Shown here: positions 35,526 to 44,168 of the stretch, piece after piece
How positions within the stretch are numbered: position 1 is the first letter of the stretch
How the letters are laid out: each line of letters begins with the position of its first letter
Assembly (NCBI RefSeq): GCF_002085925.2
Contig: NZ_CP053562.1
Location: forward strand, 1-64,000
Source: Thioclava electrotropha
Lineage (GTDB): Bacteria; Pseudomonadota; Alphaproteobacteria; Rhodobacterales; Rhodobacteraceae
Direction: 5' to 3'
Length of the DNA: 64,000 nt
Made by a program: the position numbers and the translations under genes
Notes under the pieces: generated by a model
Told to the model about the DNA's origin: nothing
Seen by the model: only the letters and a program-made list of their open reading frames with translations
Database searches by the model: none

Positions 35526-37616
35526 ATGGACAGTGCAATCCCTCAGGAAATCCTCGACGCCCTGACCGATATCGAGATGCCGCGGCTGCGGGCCGACGAG
35601 GCGGTCCCGGAGATGCTCGAGGTCGCGGGCCTCACCCTGCCGGTCTATCTCACCGGCTGCCTCGTCGTCGGCAGCGGGGCGGCTGGCCTTCGCGCCGCCG
35701 TCGAACTCAAGCGGCGCGGCGGCGAGGTGATCGTCGCGAGCCAGAGCGCCTGGGGCGGGACCTCCGCCTGCTCGGGCTCCGACAAGCAGACGCTGCACAC
35801 CGCGAATACCGCCGATCACGGGGATGATTTTCAGGCGATGGCGCGGGCGATCCGGGCTGGCGGCGCAATGGACGAGGATACGGCCTATATCGAGGCGGTC
35901 GGCTCGCCGCGCATGATGGCCTCGCTGCAATATCTCGGCCTGCCGCTGCCGCAGGACCGGTTCGGCGCGACGCTGCGCTACAAGACCGACCATGACGAGA
36001 CCGGGCGCGCGACGAGTTGCGGCCCCAGAACCTCGCGGCTGATGGTCAAGGTGCTGGCGGAAGAGGCGCTGCGGCTCCACGTGCCGATCTTCAACCACAC
36101 GACGGTCGTGCAACTGCTCACCGAAGGAGAGGGGGGCGACCGCCGTGTCACCGGGGCGCTGGCGTTCCGCAAATCCGACCGCAGCGACGCCAACCCATAC
36201 GGTCTCGTGCTGTTTGCCGCGCCGAATGTCGTGCTCGCGGCAGGCGGGCCGGGTGAGCTTTATCGCGACAGCGTCTATCCTAATGGCTGTTTTGGCACGC
36301 TGGGTCTCGCGCTTGAAGCGGGGATCGAACTGGTGAACCTCACCGAGAGCCAGTTCGGCATCGGTACGCGCCGCGAAGGGTTCCCGTGGAACCTCTCGGG
36401 GACTTACGTGCAATCCCTGCCGCATATCTATTCGGTCGATGCCGAAGGGCGCGAGCATCATTTCCTCGCGCAATATTACCGGACGACGCAGGAGTTGGCC
36501 TCCAACGTGTTCCGCAAGGGCTATCAATGGCCGTTCCACGCGACGCGGATGTTGGATTTCGCGTCGAGCCTCGTCGATCTGGCGATTTGGCGCGAGAGCG
36601 CTGCGGGGCGCCGGGTCTTCATGGACTTCAACCGCAACCCGCTTCCGGTGCCCGGGGATCAGCCCTTCGATCTTACCCGCCTCGACGAGGATGTGCGGAC
36701 CTATCTGGGCACGGCCGGGGCGGATCAGGAGTTGCCGATCGACCGGCTGCGCCACATGAACCCGCTCGCGATCGAACTGTACCGTCGCTACAAGGTCGAC
36801 ATCGCCGCCGCGCCGCTCGAATTCGCGGTGAACAACCAGCATATGAATGGCGGGATCGCGGTCGATCCGTGGGGGCGCTCCAACCTCCGCGGTGTCTATG
36901 CCGCGGGCGAGGCGGCGGGCACGCATGGCGTGACGCGCCCGGGCGGATCGGCCCTGAACGCCGGTCAGGTCTTCGGCACCCGCGTTGGCGAGCATATCGG
37001 CGCGAGCCGCACGGCGCATGCGCCGGATGCCGTCGGATCGGCGGCCCTCACTGCGGCGGTGACGGATCTGCTTGCACGGTTGAACACGGACAGCGCGCAT
37101 TCCGTGAAGTCGGTCCGCGACGAAGTTCAGGCCCGGATGAGCGACCATGCCGGGATGATCTGCAACAGCGAGGACGTGGCCGAAGCGCTTGCAGCGGCGC
37201 GCCAGTTGAACCGGAGCTTGCGCAGCGGCGGGATCGCCCCGGAGCGCGTGGGCGATGGCGGGCGTGCGATCCAGTGGCAGCAGATGGCACTTGCCTCCGA
37301 GGCCGTCCTTGCCGCGCTCGACCGGTATATCTCGCAAGGCGGTGGCAGCCGCGGCGCGCGCGCGATCTGTTCCGATGAGGGCGAAGCGATCCCGATGGCG
37401 CGCAACACGGATCTGGGCGCGTTCCGCTTCAAAACGGAGCGCGACACCGACAAGCAGACGCAAATCCTCGTCCGTCTGGAAGGGGAAGATTTGAAGATCG
37501 ACACCCGCGAAAACCGCAGCTTCGACGAGAGCGCGCGCGCGTTCTTCGAGCGGGATTGGCCCGATTGGCTGACCGGACGCATCTTTGACCTCGACGCGAA
37601 AGGCCTGCGCGAATGA
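35526..37616 (+). CDS. FAD-dependent oxidoreductase of the fumarate-reductase/succinate-dehydrogenase flavoprotein family
   Basis: A 696-residue flavoprotein. The FAD-binding fold is at residues 46-60 (LVVGSGAAGLRAAVE), with SAWGGTSACSGSDKQTL beyond it. The C-terminal NNQHMNGGIAVDPWG and GVYAAGEAAGTHGVTRPGGSALNAGQVFG are typical of the family. It is longer than L-aspartate oxidase and has no iron-sulfur subunit gene beside it, so it is probably not a respiratory succinate dehydrogenase. The substrate is unknown. It overlaps the kinase gene by 4 bases. Confidence 0.82.
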   Translation: MDSAIPQEILDALTDIEMPRLRADEAVPEMLEVAGLTLPVYLTGCLVVGSGAAGLRAAVELKRRGGEVIVASQSAWGGTSACSGSDKQTLHTANTADHGDDFQAMARAIRAGGAMDEDTAYIEAVGSPRMMASLQYLGLPLPQDRFGATLRYKTDHDETGRATSCGPRTSRLMVKVLAEEALRLHVPIFNHTTVVQLLTEGEGGDRRVTGALAFRKSDRSDANPYGLVLFAAPNVVLAAGGPGELYRDSVYPNGCFGTLGLALEAGIELVNLTESQFGIGTRREGFPWNLSGTYVQSLPHIYSVDAEGREHHFLAQYYRTTQELASNVFRKGYQWPFHATRMLDFASSLVDLAIWRESAAGRRVFMDFNRNPLPVPGDQPFDLTRLDEDVRTYLGTAGADQELPIDRLRHMNPLAIELYRRYKVDIAAAPLEFAVNNQHMNGGIAVDPWGRSNLRGVYAAGEAAGTHGVTRPGGSALNAGQVFGTRVGEHIGASRTAHAPDAVGSAALTAAVTDLLARLNTDSAHSVKSVRDEVQARMSDHAGMICNSEDVAEALAAARQLNRSLRSGGIAPERVGDGGRAIQWQQMALASEAVLAALDRYISQGGGSRGARAICSDEGEAIPMARNTDLGAFRFKTERDTDKQTQILVRLEGEDLKIDTRENRSFDESARAFFERDWPDWLTGRIFDLDAKGLRE

Positions 37617-38551
37617 GTGAGAACCCGAAGAAGATGGTCGCCATCGGCGAAGCGATGCTGGAACTCGCCCCGGTCGAGGGCGGCACGTTCCGCCTCGGCT
37701 ATGCGGGCGATACGTTCAACACGCTGTGGCATGCGGCGCAACTGCTTGGATCGCGTGCCCGGGCGGGCTTCGTCACGCGCATCGGCGAGGATAAGCTGTC
37801 CGGTCGTTTCCTCGCCGAGATGGAGGCGGATGGCTTGGACATCTCCACCGTGCAGCGCGATGCCGAGCGCGAGATGGGCCTCTACATGATCGAACTGGAG
37901 GGGGCGGAGCGCAGTTTTCACTATTGGCGCCAGCTCTCTGCGGCGCGTCGGCTCGCGGATGATCCCGATACCCTCGGGCGCGCCTTGTCCGGCGCGGATC
38001 TCGTCCATGTGTCGGGCATCACCCTCGCCATTCTCTCGCCGGAGGCGCGCGAGACGTTGTTCGACGCGATTGCCAAGGCGCGCAGCGATGGCGCGCGTAT
38101 TTCCTTCGATCCGAACTATCGGCCACGGCTCTGGCAATCGCCGGAGGAGGCGCGTGACACGTGTCTGCGCATGCTCGCCCATACCGATATCGCGCTGCCG
38201 AGTTTTGACGACGAGGCTGCCTTGTGGGGCGATGCGACACCGGAACAGACCTTGGCGCGATTGAGCGGGCAGGGGGTGGCGGAGATCGCCGTGAAGGATG
38301 GCGCGCGCCCCGTCTGGTATCTTGCCGAGGGGCGCACCGGTCGGCGCGACACCCCAGTTCTGACAGAGCTGCGTGATACCACCGGCGCGGGCGACGCGTT
38401 CAATGCGGGCTATCTTGCCGCCCGTCTTCTTGGTCACCCGGTCGAACAGGCGGTCGGCATGGGACAGACAGTCGGCGGCGCGGTCTTGGGCGCGCCGGGC
38501 GCGCGGCTGGGCAAGGACGCAGCGCGCGCCCTCGCGGCATCGCTGGAATAG
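37613..38551 (+). CDS. PfkB family sugar kinase, probably 2-dehydro-3-deoxygluconokinase
   Basis: A 312-residue ribokinase-family enzyme. The catalytic base is Asp261 in DTTGAGDAFNAGYL. The segments SFHYWRQLSAAR (101-112) and SFDPNYRPRLW (164-174) are typical of 2-keto-3-deoxygluconate kinases, which phosphorylate KDG to KDPG. If so, the pathway would feed the Entner-Doudoroff route, although no KDPG aldolase gene lies in the window. It is the last gene of the operon, overlapping the flavoprotein gene by 4 bases. Confidence 0.8.
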   Translation: MSENPKKMVAIGEAMLELAPVEGGTFRLGYAGDTFNTLWHAAQLLGSRARAGFVTRIGEDKLSGRFLAEMEADGLDISTVQRDAEREMGLYMIELEGAERSFHYWRQLSAARRLADDPDTLGRALSGADLVHVSGITLAILSPEARETLFDAIAKARSDGARISFDPNYRPRLWQSPEEARDTCLRMLAHTDIALPSFDDEAALWGDATPEQTLARLSGQGVAEIAVKDGARPVWYLAEGRTGRRDTPVLTELRDTTGAGDAFNAGYLAARLLGHPVEQAVGMGQTVGGAVLGAPGARLGKDAARALAASLE

Positions 38552-38724
38552 GGCGGTTACGGTCCATCGAGTGACCTCATGCCTATGCGGTGGTCGTCAT
38601 TCCGCCGCGCCGTGACGCTTCAAACCTGTCAGGCTGCCGTGTCGGGCGCGGGACTTCCACCCACGCCAAACCGCTCTGGCATCTGAAAATAGGTAAGCGT
38701 TGACGTGTGTTCTTCTCACGAACC

Positions 38725-39165
38725 TCATTCGCCTTCAGGATGGGCATGCCTTTGGCTCTCATAGAGAGACAGGTCGGGGAGGCCTTTGGCTCCGAGTGCT
38801 GCCGGGACTGCGGGCGACAGAGGATCCACATTGGCAATGGCCTCGATTTGGGAATGGAGGTCGCTGAGAGGTCCCGTAATCAGGTCTTCCATCGGGCTGA
38901 AGCTCATGCCCCAGGCCTTCAGTATGTCGACCAAGGCGTCGAACATAGCTCGTGTGTCTGCGGCACGCCCGGCGCGACGGGCCCTCCACTCGGTGGAGAG
39001 AGCAAGCCTGACGTTCGCACAGCGTGCCTCGCCCTCTATGAAGTCCCTCGTCTTAAGAGACCTGTTAATCTCACGGAGAGGTTCGACGTCCGTAAACTCA
39101 TTCGGGACGCGCATGCGGAAGTAGTAGGTCTTCCCCGTTGCCCCATCCGGGTGGAGTTCTCGCAA
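38725..39165 (-). pseudogene. truncated phage-type tyrosine recombinase (integrase), N-terminal part only
   Basis: About 146 residues match the N-terminal arm and core-binding region of Rhodobacterales integrases: TYYFRMRVPNEFTDVEP, REINRSLKTRDF, and the EWRARRAGRAADTRAMFDAL stretch. The frame stops after LSLYESQ, and no catalytic domain (Arg...His-X-X-Arg...Tyr) follows in any frame down to the kinase gene. The open frame begins with a weak TTG at 39165, so the true start may also be lost. It sits 93 bases from the right attachment repeat, as expected of a decayed island integrase. Confidence 0.7.
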
Positions 39166-39257
39166 ATTTCACCCGCAGTTGGGTGGAGAAATTTCTCCAA
39201 AGAAACTGGGAACTTCCGACGCCCGAGAGAAAAATTGCTTTCTCCCTCGAGCCTGCA

Positions 39258-39272
39258 TCTCCTGGGCACCAT
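39258..39272 (+). repeat. probable right attachment site (displaced tRNA-Leu 3' end)
   Basis: An exact copy of TCTCCTGGGCACCAT from the tRNA-Leu 3' end (20890-20904). It includes the 3' acceptor strand, the discriminator base and CCA, but there is no tRNA body upstream. It is followed 5 bases later by a terminator, consistent with the original downstream context of the tRNA before island insertion. Confidence 0.65.
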
Positions 39273-39277
39273 TATTC

Positions 39278-39315
39278 AAAAAGTCGCGCGACTCATCCGG
39301 GTTGCGCGACTTTTT
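39278..39315. terminator. bidirectional intrinsic terminator
   Basis: AAAAAGTCGCGCGAC (39278-39292) pairs with GTTGCGCGACTTTTT (39301-39315) with one wobble and an 8-base loop. T-runs occur on both strands. It can end the minus-strand RpiR gene and may be the original terminator of the tRNA-Leu transcript. Confidence 0.8.
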
Positions 39316-39357
39316 CGTTTCCGGGCTGTGCGTTTTCGCGCAGGCGCGCGCTGGGCC

Positions 39358-40236
39358 TTATTTCCTGCGGAAAAAGCGCGCGCGGTCGTACAGCGCCTCC
39401 AGCCGCGCCATGCGGGCCGAGGTTTCTTCCCATGTCAGCGACTGGATCGCGGCCATAAGCGTTTCGACCAGAACCTGAATCGCGACCGTCGAATCCCACG
39501 CCGAGGGCGCTTCGATCTGCGCCGAGAAGCGATAGCGCGCATGGGTTGCGGCGGGCGAGACCCAAGGGTCGGTGATCAGCACGACTTCCGCCCCCTGCTC
39601 GACCGCCATCTCCACCAGTTGCAGCACGCTCGATTCGTAGCGGCGAATGTCGAAAACCAAGAGCACGTCGCCCTTCTGCATCTCGAGAAGCGCGGGCGGC
39701 CAGCTGTTCGACAGCGGCTCTAGCAGTTCGACGCCGGGGCGGATCACCTTCATATGCGCCACGAAATAGGCGGCGATCGGGCCGGTGATCCGGCCCCCAG
39801 TCGCGAAGATGCGGCGTTTGGGATCGGCCATCAGCGCGGCAGCGGCGTCGAACTCGGCGTGGTCGATCTGCTTCAGCGTCGCCTGCAGATTGCCCAGAAC
39901 CGTATCGGCGAAGCGGTTGATCATATGGGTGTCGGGCGCATCCCCCGCCCAGCGATCGTGCTTGACCAGCGGCGAGACAAGCTGCGCCTCCAACTCGTCG
40001 CGCACCGCCTGCTGCAGCCCCGGATAGCCGCCATAGCCCATCTTCTGCGCCAATCGCACCACGGTGGGAGAGGAGACCTCGGCGGCCCGCGCCAGCTGCG
40101 CGACAGATCCCAGAAGCGCCATCGGATAGTGGCGCAGGATATGTCCGGCGAGTTGTTTCTCGGTCCGGGTCATCTCTTCGATGCCCGTCCGGAGCCTGTC
40201 TTCGATGCTTTGCGTCGCTGCTGACAAATCGGGCAC
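39358..40236 (-). CDS. RpiR family transcriptional regulator (HTH plus SIS domain)
   Basis: A 292-residue regulator. The frame is open far upstream, but homologues start with an M-x-DLSAxTQxIEDR segment, which points to the GTG at 40236. The N-terminal HTH of the RpiR type spans about residues 12-75 (TRTEKQLAGHILRHYP, AAEVSSPTVVRLAQKMGYGGY). The C-terminal SIS domain (RRIFATGGRITGPIAAYFV, DVLLVFDIRRYESSV) binds phosphosugar-like ligands. It is divergent from the amidohydrolase-TRAP operon and probably controls it, as suggested by a motif shared with the ABC operon at 48217. Confidence 0.88.
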   Translation of the reverse strand: MPDLSAATQSIEDRLRTGIEEMTRTEKQLAGHILRHYPMALLGSVAQLARAAEVSSPTVVRLAQKMGYGGYPGLQQAVRDELEAQLVSPLVKHDRWAGDAPDTHMINRFADTVLGNLQATLKQIDHAEFDAAAALMADPKRRIFATGGRITGPIAAYFVAHMKVIRPGVELLEPLSNSWPPALLEMQKGDVLLVFDIRRYESSVLQLVEMAVEQGAEVVLITDPWVSPAATHARYRFSAQIEAPSAWDSTVAIQVLVETLMAAIQSLTWEETSARMARLEALYDRARFFRRK

Positions 40237-40262
40237 CCCCGTGCGAATCAAGTTAGAAATGA

Positions 40263-40295
40263 TTGTAACAGAATTTTCTTCTCTGAAATTTTCTT
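40263..40295. promoter_or_regulatory. candidate RpiR operator in the divergent intergenic region
   Basis: The minus strand of 40263-40277 reads AAAATTCTGTTACAA, matching 14 of 15 bases of 48217-48231 upstream of the ABC operon. It overlaps the first of two direct repeats, AGAATTTTCTT (40270-40280) and TGAAATTTTCTT (40284-40295). A TTGACA lies at 40294-40299. The position between the RpiR gene and the genes it would control supports an operator. Confidence 0.5.
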
Positions 40296-40373
40296 GACAG
40301 ATGCGGCTTGGCGGGGCGAGCCTGACCCCAGGACGCGACGTAGAATCGCGCCGCTCAACAGAGAGGGACCGAT

Positions 40374-41144
40374 TTGAACAGCGCGCATGCAGCGGTGGAA
40401 ATCGAAGGCGCGGATCGACCGGGTGAGGTCGTTCTGGTCTGCGAACATGCGTCGAATGTTTTTCCGGCGCCTTGGGGCGATCTGGGTCTGACCCCCGATC
40501 AGCGCGAGGCGCATATCGCTTGGGATCCCGGCGCGCTGGGCCTTGCGCGTGGTTTGGCTGCGAAATTGCACGCACCGCTGGTCGCGGCCCGCCAGTCGCG
40601 CTTGATCTACGATCTTAACCGCCCGCCGCATCATCCGGGTGCAATGCCCGTGACTTCCGAGATTCACGACATTCCCGGCAATGCGGAGCTGTCGCCCGAG
40701 GATCGCAGCGCCCGCACCGAGGCGCTTTACCTGCCATTCCATGCCGCGCTGCGCGGTCTCATCGCCGAGCGGTTGGCACGCGGCAGGCCAACGACGCTGG
40801 TCACCGTGCATTCCTTCACGCCGATCTGGTTCGGCAAGCCGCGTGCGGTCGAGCTTGGCGTGATCCACGATGCCGATCCGAGCCTGGCGCAGGCGGTTCT
40901 CGATGAAGCCCGCCGTGTCACCGAACTCGATGCGCGTCTTAACGAACCTTACTCGGGCGCCGATGGCGTCTGTCATACGCTCGCGCTGCAGGCCACGCCG
41001 ATGGGGCTGCCGAATGTCATGCTGGAGCTGCGCAACGATCTGATCGCCGATCCCGCCGCGCAAGAGGCGATGGCTGCGACGCTTGCCCCGGTGCTGCAAG
41101 CCGCGCTGTCGCAGATCGCCGCAAATAACGGGGAGGCCGCCTGA
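40374..41144 (+). CDS. N-formylglutamate amidohydrolase family protein
   Basis: A 256-residue hydrolase of the HutG-like N-formylglutamate amidohydrolase family. The open frame begins with TTG at 40374, with AGAGGGA upstream. The family segments VCEHASN, QSRLIYDLNRPPHH, TVHSFTP and PNVMLELRNDLI are present. No histidine-utilisation genes are nearby, so canonical N-formylglutamate hydrolysis in histidine breakdown is unlikely. Context with a glutamine-synthetase-like ligase suggests cleavage of a glutamyl or N-acyl amide in the local pathway (inference). It overlaps the TRAP gene by one base. Confidence 0.83.
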   Translation: MNSAHAAVEIEGADRPGEVVLVCEHASNVFPAPWGDLGLTPDQREAHIAWDPGALGLARGLAAKLHAPLVAARQSRLIYDLNRPPHHPGAMPVTSEIHDIPGNAELSPEDRSARTEALYLPFHAALRGLIAERLARGRPTTLVTVHSFTPIWFGKPRAVELGVIHDADPSLAQAVLDEARRVTELDARLNEPYSGADGVCHTLALQATPMGLPNVMLELRNDLIADPAAQEAMAATLAPVLQAALSQIAANNGEAA

Positions 41145-41650
41145 TGCCACGCTGGAGTGTCGCCTATGTTCGCCTGATCGACGGGTTCAACCGCAAGCTC
41201 GGCAAGGTGGCGATGTACCTGCTCTACGTGATGATGGCGATCATGCTGTTCTCATCGCTGACGAAGATCTTCGAAATCCCCGCGCTCTGGACGCTCGAGA
41301 TGGCCCAGTTCACGCTGGTCGCCTATTACATGCTCGGCGCGCCGTGGACGCTTCAGGGCGACACGAACGTCCGGATGGACCTGCTGTATTCCCGCTGGTC
41401 TCCGAAAGGGCAGGCCTGGTGGGATGCCTTCACCGTTTTCGCGCTGATGTTCTACCTTGGGATCATGGTCTACTCGGCCTTCGATTCCACGGTCTATTCC
41501 TTCGAATATAACGAGCGAAACCCGACCGCGTGGCGTCCGGTGCTGTGGCCGATCAAGGTCATCATCACCACGGGCTTCGCGCTTCTGTTCCTGCAGGCCG
41601 TGGCACTTCTGATCCGCGATGTCGCGACTATTCGCGGAGAGGAAATCTGA
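41144..41650 (+). CDS. TRAP transporter small permease (DctQ type)
   Basis: A 168-residue membrane protein with four predicted helices, typical of the small subunit of tripartite ATP-independent periplasmic transporters. LWTLEMAQFTLVAYYMLGAPWTLQ and HVRMD-like NVRMDLLYSRWSPKGQAWWD are characteristic. It overlaps the preceding hydrolase gene (TGATG) and the large-permease gene by one base each. Confidence 0.92.
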   Translation: MPRWSVAYVRLIDGFNRKLGKVAMYLLYVMMAIMLFSSLTKIFEIPALWTLEMAQFTLVAYYMLGAPWTLQGDTNVRMDLLYSRWSPKGQAWWDAFTVFALMFYLGIMVYSAFDSTVYSFEYNERNPTAWRPVLWPIKVIITTGFALLFLQAVALLIRDVATIRGEEI

Positions 41651-42975
41651 TGGATCACAACACCATCGCCCTTTTGATGTTCTCGACGATGCTGCTGATG
41701 ATGCTGACCGGTCAGCGCGTCTTCGGCGCGATCGGTTTCGTCGCCGTAGTCGCGGCGTTCTGGCTCTGGGGGCCGGGCGGTACGCAGATGGGCTTCGGCT
41801 CGGTCATGAAGCTGATGAAATGGACGCCGCTTCTGACGCTGCCGATGTTCGTCTACATGGGCTACGTGATGTCCGAGAGCCGTCTGGCCGAAGACCTCTA
41901 TCGGATGTTCCACGTCTGGTTCGGGCCATTACCGGGCGGCCTCGCCATCGGGACGATCATGCTGATGGTGATGATCTCGGTGATGAACGGTCTGTCGGTC
42001 GCGGGCATGGCCATTGGGGCGACGATCGCGCTGCCGGAACTGCTGCGCCGGAACTACGACAAGCTGATGATCTCGGGTGTCATTCAGGCGGGGTCGTCCT
42101 TGGGCATCCTGATCCCGCCCTCGGTCGTGCTGGTGCTGTTCTCGCTGATCGCGCGCCAGCCGGTGTCGGAGCTGTGGCTGGCAGGTGCGGTGCCGGGGCT
42201 GCTGATGGCCACGCTTTTCGTCGCCTATATCGTGATCCGCTGCAAAATGAACCCGGACCTCGCGCCGCCGATGGATGCGGAAGAGCGCGCCATGATCACC
42301 ATGCGCGAGAAGCTGCGCCTTCTGCGCGCGGGCCTGATGCCGGTCTTCATCTTCGTTGCGATGATGGTGCCTTTCCTGAAGGGCTGGGCGAGCCTGACCG
42401 AAGCCTCGGTGATCGGCGCGCTGGCGGCCGTCTTCGCGGCGGCGATCAAGCGGCGCTTCACCTGGCAGGTCTTCAAGGTTTCGACCGAGAACACGCTCAA
42501 GATCACCGTGATGTTCATGCTGATCATCACCGCGGCGCTCTCCTTCGGGGCGGTGTTCGACGGTCTTGGCGCGGGCCGCGCGATCGAGGATTTCTTCACC
42601 GACAGCCTCGGCCTCGGCCCGTGGCAGATCCTGATCCTGATGCAGCTGAGCTTCCTCGTGATGGGGATGTTCCTCGACGACACGGCGATGCTGGTGATCG
42701 TGGCCCCGGTCTATGTCTCGCTCGCCCGGCATCTGGGCTTCGACATGATCTGGTACGGTGTCCTTTATACCATCACCTGTCAGGTTGCCTATCTCACGCC
42801 GCCCTTCGGCTATAACCTGTTCCTGATGAAGGCGATGGCGCCGAAGGATTTCACCCTGCCGGTGATCTACGCCTCGGTGATCCCCTTCGTGGGCGTGATG
42901 GTCCTGACGCTGATCCTCGTAATGATCTTTCCGCAGCTGGCGCTCTGGCTGCCGCATGCGGTGCTTGGAAGATAA
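41650..42975 (+). CDS. TRAP transporter large permease (DctM type)
   Basis: A 441-residue multi-spanning membrane protein with about 12 hydrophobic helices. The start is the ATG at 41650 overlapping the small-permease stop; an in-frame start at 41530 lies inside that gene. Typical DctM segments are GSSLGILIPPSVVLVLFSLIA, GMFLDDTAMLVIVAPVY and YLTPPFGYNLFLMKAM. It uses an ion gradient to import the ligand captured by the binding protein at 43021. Confidence 0.95.
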   Translation: MDHNTIALLMFSTMLLMMLTGQRVFGAIGFVAVVAAFWLWGPGGTQMGFGSVMKLMKWTPLLTLPMFVYMGYVMSESRLAEDLYRMFHVWFGPLPGGLAIGTIMLMVMISVMNGLSVAGMAIGATIALPELLRRNYDKLMISGVIQAGSSLGILIPPSVVLVLFSLIARQPVSELWLAGAVPGLLMATLFVAYIVIRCKMNPDLAPPMDAEERAMITMREKLRLLRAGLMPVFIFVAMMVPFLKGWASLTEASVIGALAAVFAAAIKRRFTWQVFKVSTENTLKITVMFMLIITAALSFGAVFDGLGAGRAIEDFFTDSLGLGPWQILILMQLSFLVMGMFLDDTAMLVIVAPVYVSLARHLGFDMIWYGVLYTITCQVAYLTPPFGYNLFLMKAMAPKDFTLPVIYASVIPFVGVMVLTLILVMIFPQLALWLPHAVLGR

Positions 42976-43020
42976 CCATAACCCGGAAAAACCGGGATCA
43001 ACCAACAAGGAGAGAGAGTG

Positions 43021-44058
43021 ATGACGACAAGAAGACAGTTCCTCACCACCGGTGCGGTGGGTGCGGCTGCGGCGGGCCTTGCGGCCCCGGCCGTCGCGCA
43101 GACCACACCGATCAAGTGGCGTATGCAGACCTATGCCGGCCCCGCGCTGGCCGAACAGGTCGTGGACAATTGCATCAAGACCTTCAACGAAATCGCCGAT
43201 GGCGAGATGGAGATCGAACTTTACTACGCCGACCAGCTGGTGCCGACCTCCGAGCTGTTCCGCGCGATGCAGTCGGGCACGATCGACGCCGTGCAATCCG
43301 ACGATGACTCGATGGCCTCGCCCACCGAAGTCACCGTCTTCGGCGGCTATTTCCCCTTCGGCCTGCGCTACTCGCTCGATGTGCCGACGCTGTTTAACGA
43401 ATGGGGTCTCAACGAGATCTGGGACGAGCAGTATTCGGCCGTCGGTGTGAAGCACATCTCGGCGGGCTCGTGGGATCCGTGCAACTTCGCGATGAAAGAG
43501 CCGGTGAAGTCGCTCGACGATCTCAACGGCAAGCGGGTCTTCACCTTCCCGACCGCCGGGCGCTTCCTCGCGCAATTCGGCGTCGTGCCGGTGACGATCC
43601 CGTGGGAAGACGTCGAAGTCGCGCTGCAGACGGGCGAGCTCGACGGCGTCGCATGGTCGGGCATCACCGAGGATTACACCTCGGGTTGGGGCAAGAACGC
43701 GCCCTACTTCCTGACCAACAACATCTCGGGCGCCTGGATCGGCCACTTCTTCGCCAACATGGATCGTTGGAATGAAGTGCCGGATCGTCTGAAGACGCTG
43801 ATGAAGACCTGCTTCGATCAATCGCATTACCACCGCCAGTACTGGTACTGGTCGGGCGAGGCGAAGCTGCGCGTCGAAGGCACCGATATGGAGCTGACGA
43901 CCATTCCGGACGCCGAATGGCAGAAGGTCGAAGACGCCGCCCACAAGTTCTGGGACGAGATCGCGGCCGAGAGCGAATTGAAGGCCAAGGTCGTCGACAT
44001 CTTCAAGAAATACAACGCGACGATGGCGAAGGCAGGCCCGCCCTATCGCTGCGGCTAA
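43021..44058 (+). CDS. TRAP transporter substrate-binding protein (DctP family)
   Basis: A 345-residue periplasmic binding protein. A GTG at 43018 directly precedes the chosen ATG; AAGGAG lies upstream of both. The N-terminus TTRRQFLTTGAVGAAAAGL is a twin-arginine (Tat) signal ending near AVAQ, so the protein is probably exported folded. KWRMQTYAGPALAEQVVDN opens the mature domain. TRAP binding proteins usually take organic acids, but members of this Tat-dependent group have varied ligands. It is followed by two hairpins before the ligase gene. Confidence 0.93.
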   Translation: MTTRRQFLTTGAVGAAAAGLAAPAVAQTTPIKWRMQTYAGPALAEQVVDNCIKTFNEIADGEMEIELYYADQLVPTSELFRAMQSGTIDAVQSDDDSMASPTEVTVFGGYFPFGLRYSLDVPTLFNEWGLNEIWDEQYSAVGVKHISAGSWDPCNFAMKEPVKSLDDLNGKRVFTFPTAGRFLAQFGVVPVTIPWEDVEVALQTGELDGVAWSGITEDYTSGWGKNAPYFLTNNISGAWIGHFFANMDRWNEVPDRLKTLMKTCFDQSHYHRQYWYWSGEAKLRVEGTDMELTTIPDAEWQKVEDAAHKFWDEIAAESELKAKVVDIFKKYNATMAKAGPPYRCG

Positions 44059-44065
44059 GCAAAGC

Positions 44066-44146
44066 GGGGGCGGCGGAAACGCTGCCCCTACGACGCAACA
44101 TTTGCCCTCTTGTGGGGCCCCGCACCGCGCGGCAATCTCGCGCGGT
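44066..44146 (+). terminator. two intercistronic hairpins after the TRAP binding-protein gene
   Basis: A GC-rich hairpin around 44066-44089 (one mismatch) is followed by ACCGCGCG (44124-44131) pairing with CGCGCGGT (44139-44146). Neither has a T-run. They may protect the binding-protein mRNA or reduce read-through to the ligase gene. Confidence 0.4.
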
Positions 44147-44168
44147 GATCTTGATCCCGGAGGAACTC

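Noticed and set aside
35460..37463. A 667-residue minus-strand open frame
   Set aside because: Antisense shadow of the FAD-dependent flavoprotein gene, which has clear FAD motifs.
35526..37616. Succinate dehydrogenase or fumarate reductase complex
   Set aside because: No iron-sulfur or membrane subunit genes are adjacent, and it is embedded in a sugar-type operon.
39185..39198. The palindrome GGAGAAATTTCTCC as an operator
   Set aside because: It lies beside the decayed integrase with no intact promoter or gene in range, so a role cannot be supported.
40374..41144. Part of a histidine-utilisation (hut) operon
   Set aside because: The hydrolase is HutG-like, but no hutH, hutU, hutI or hutF homologue is nearby. 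Neighbours are a TRAP importer and a GS-like ligase.
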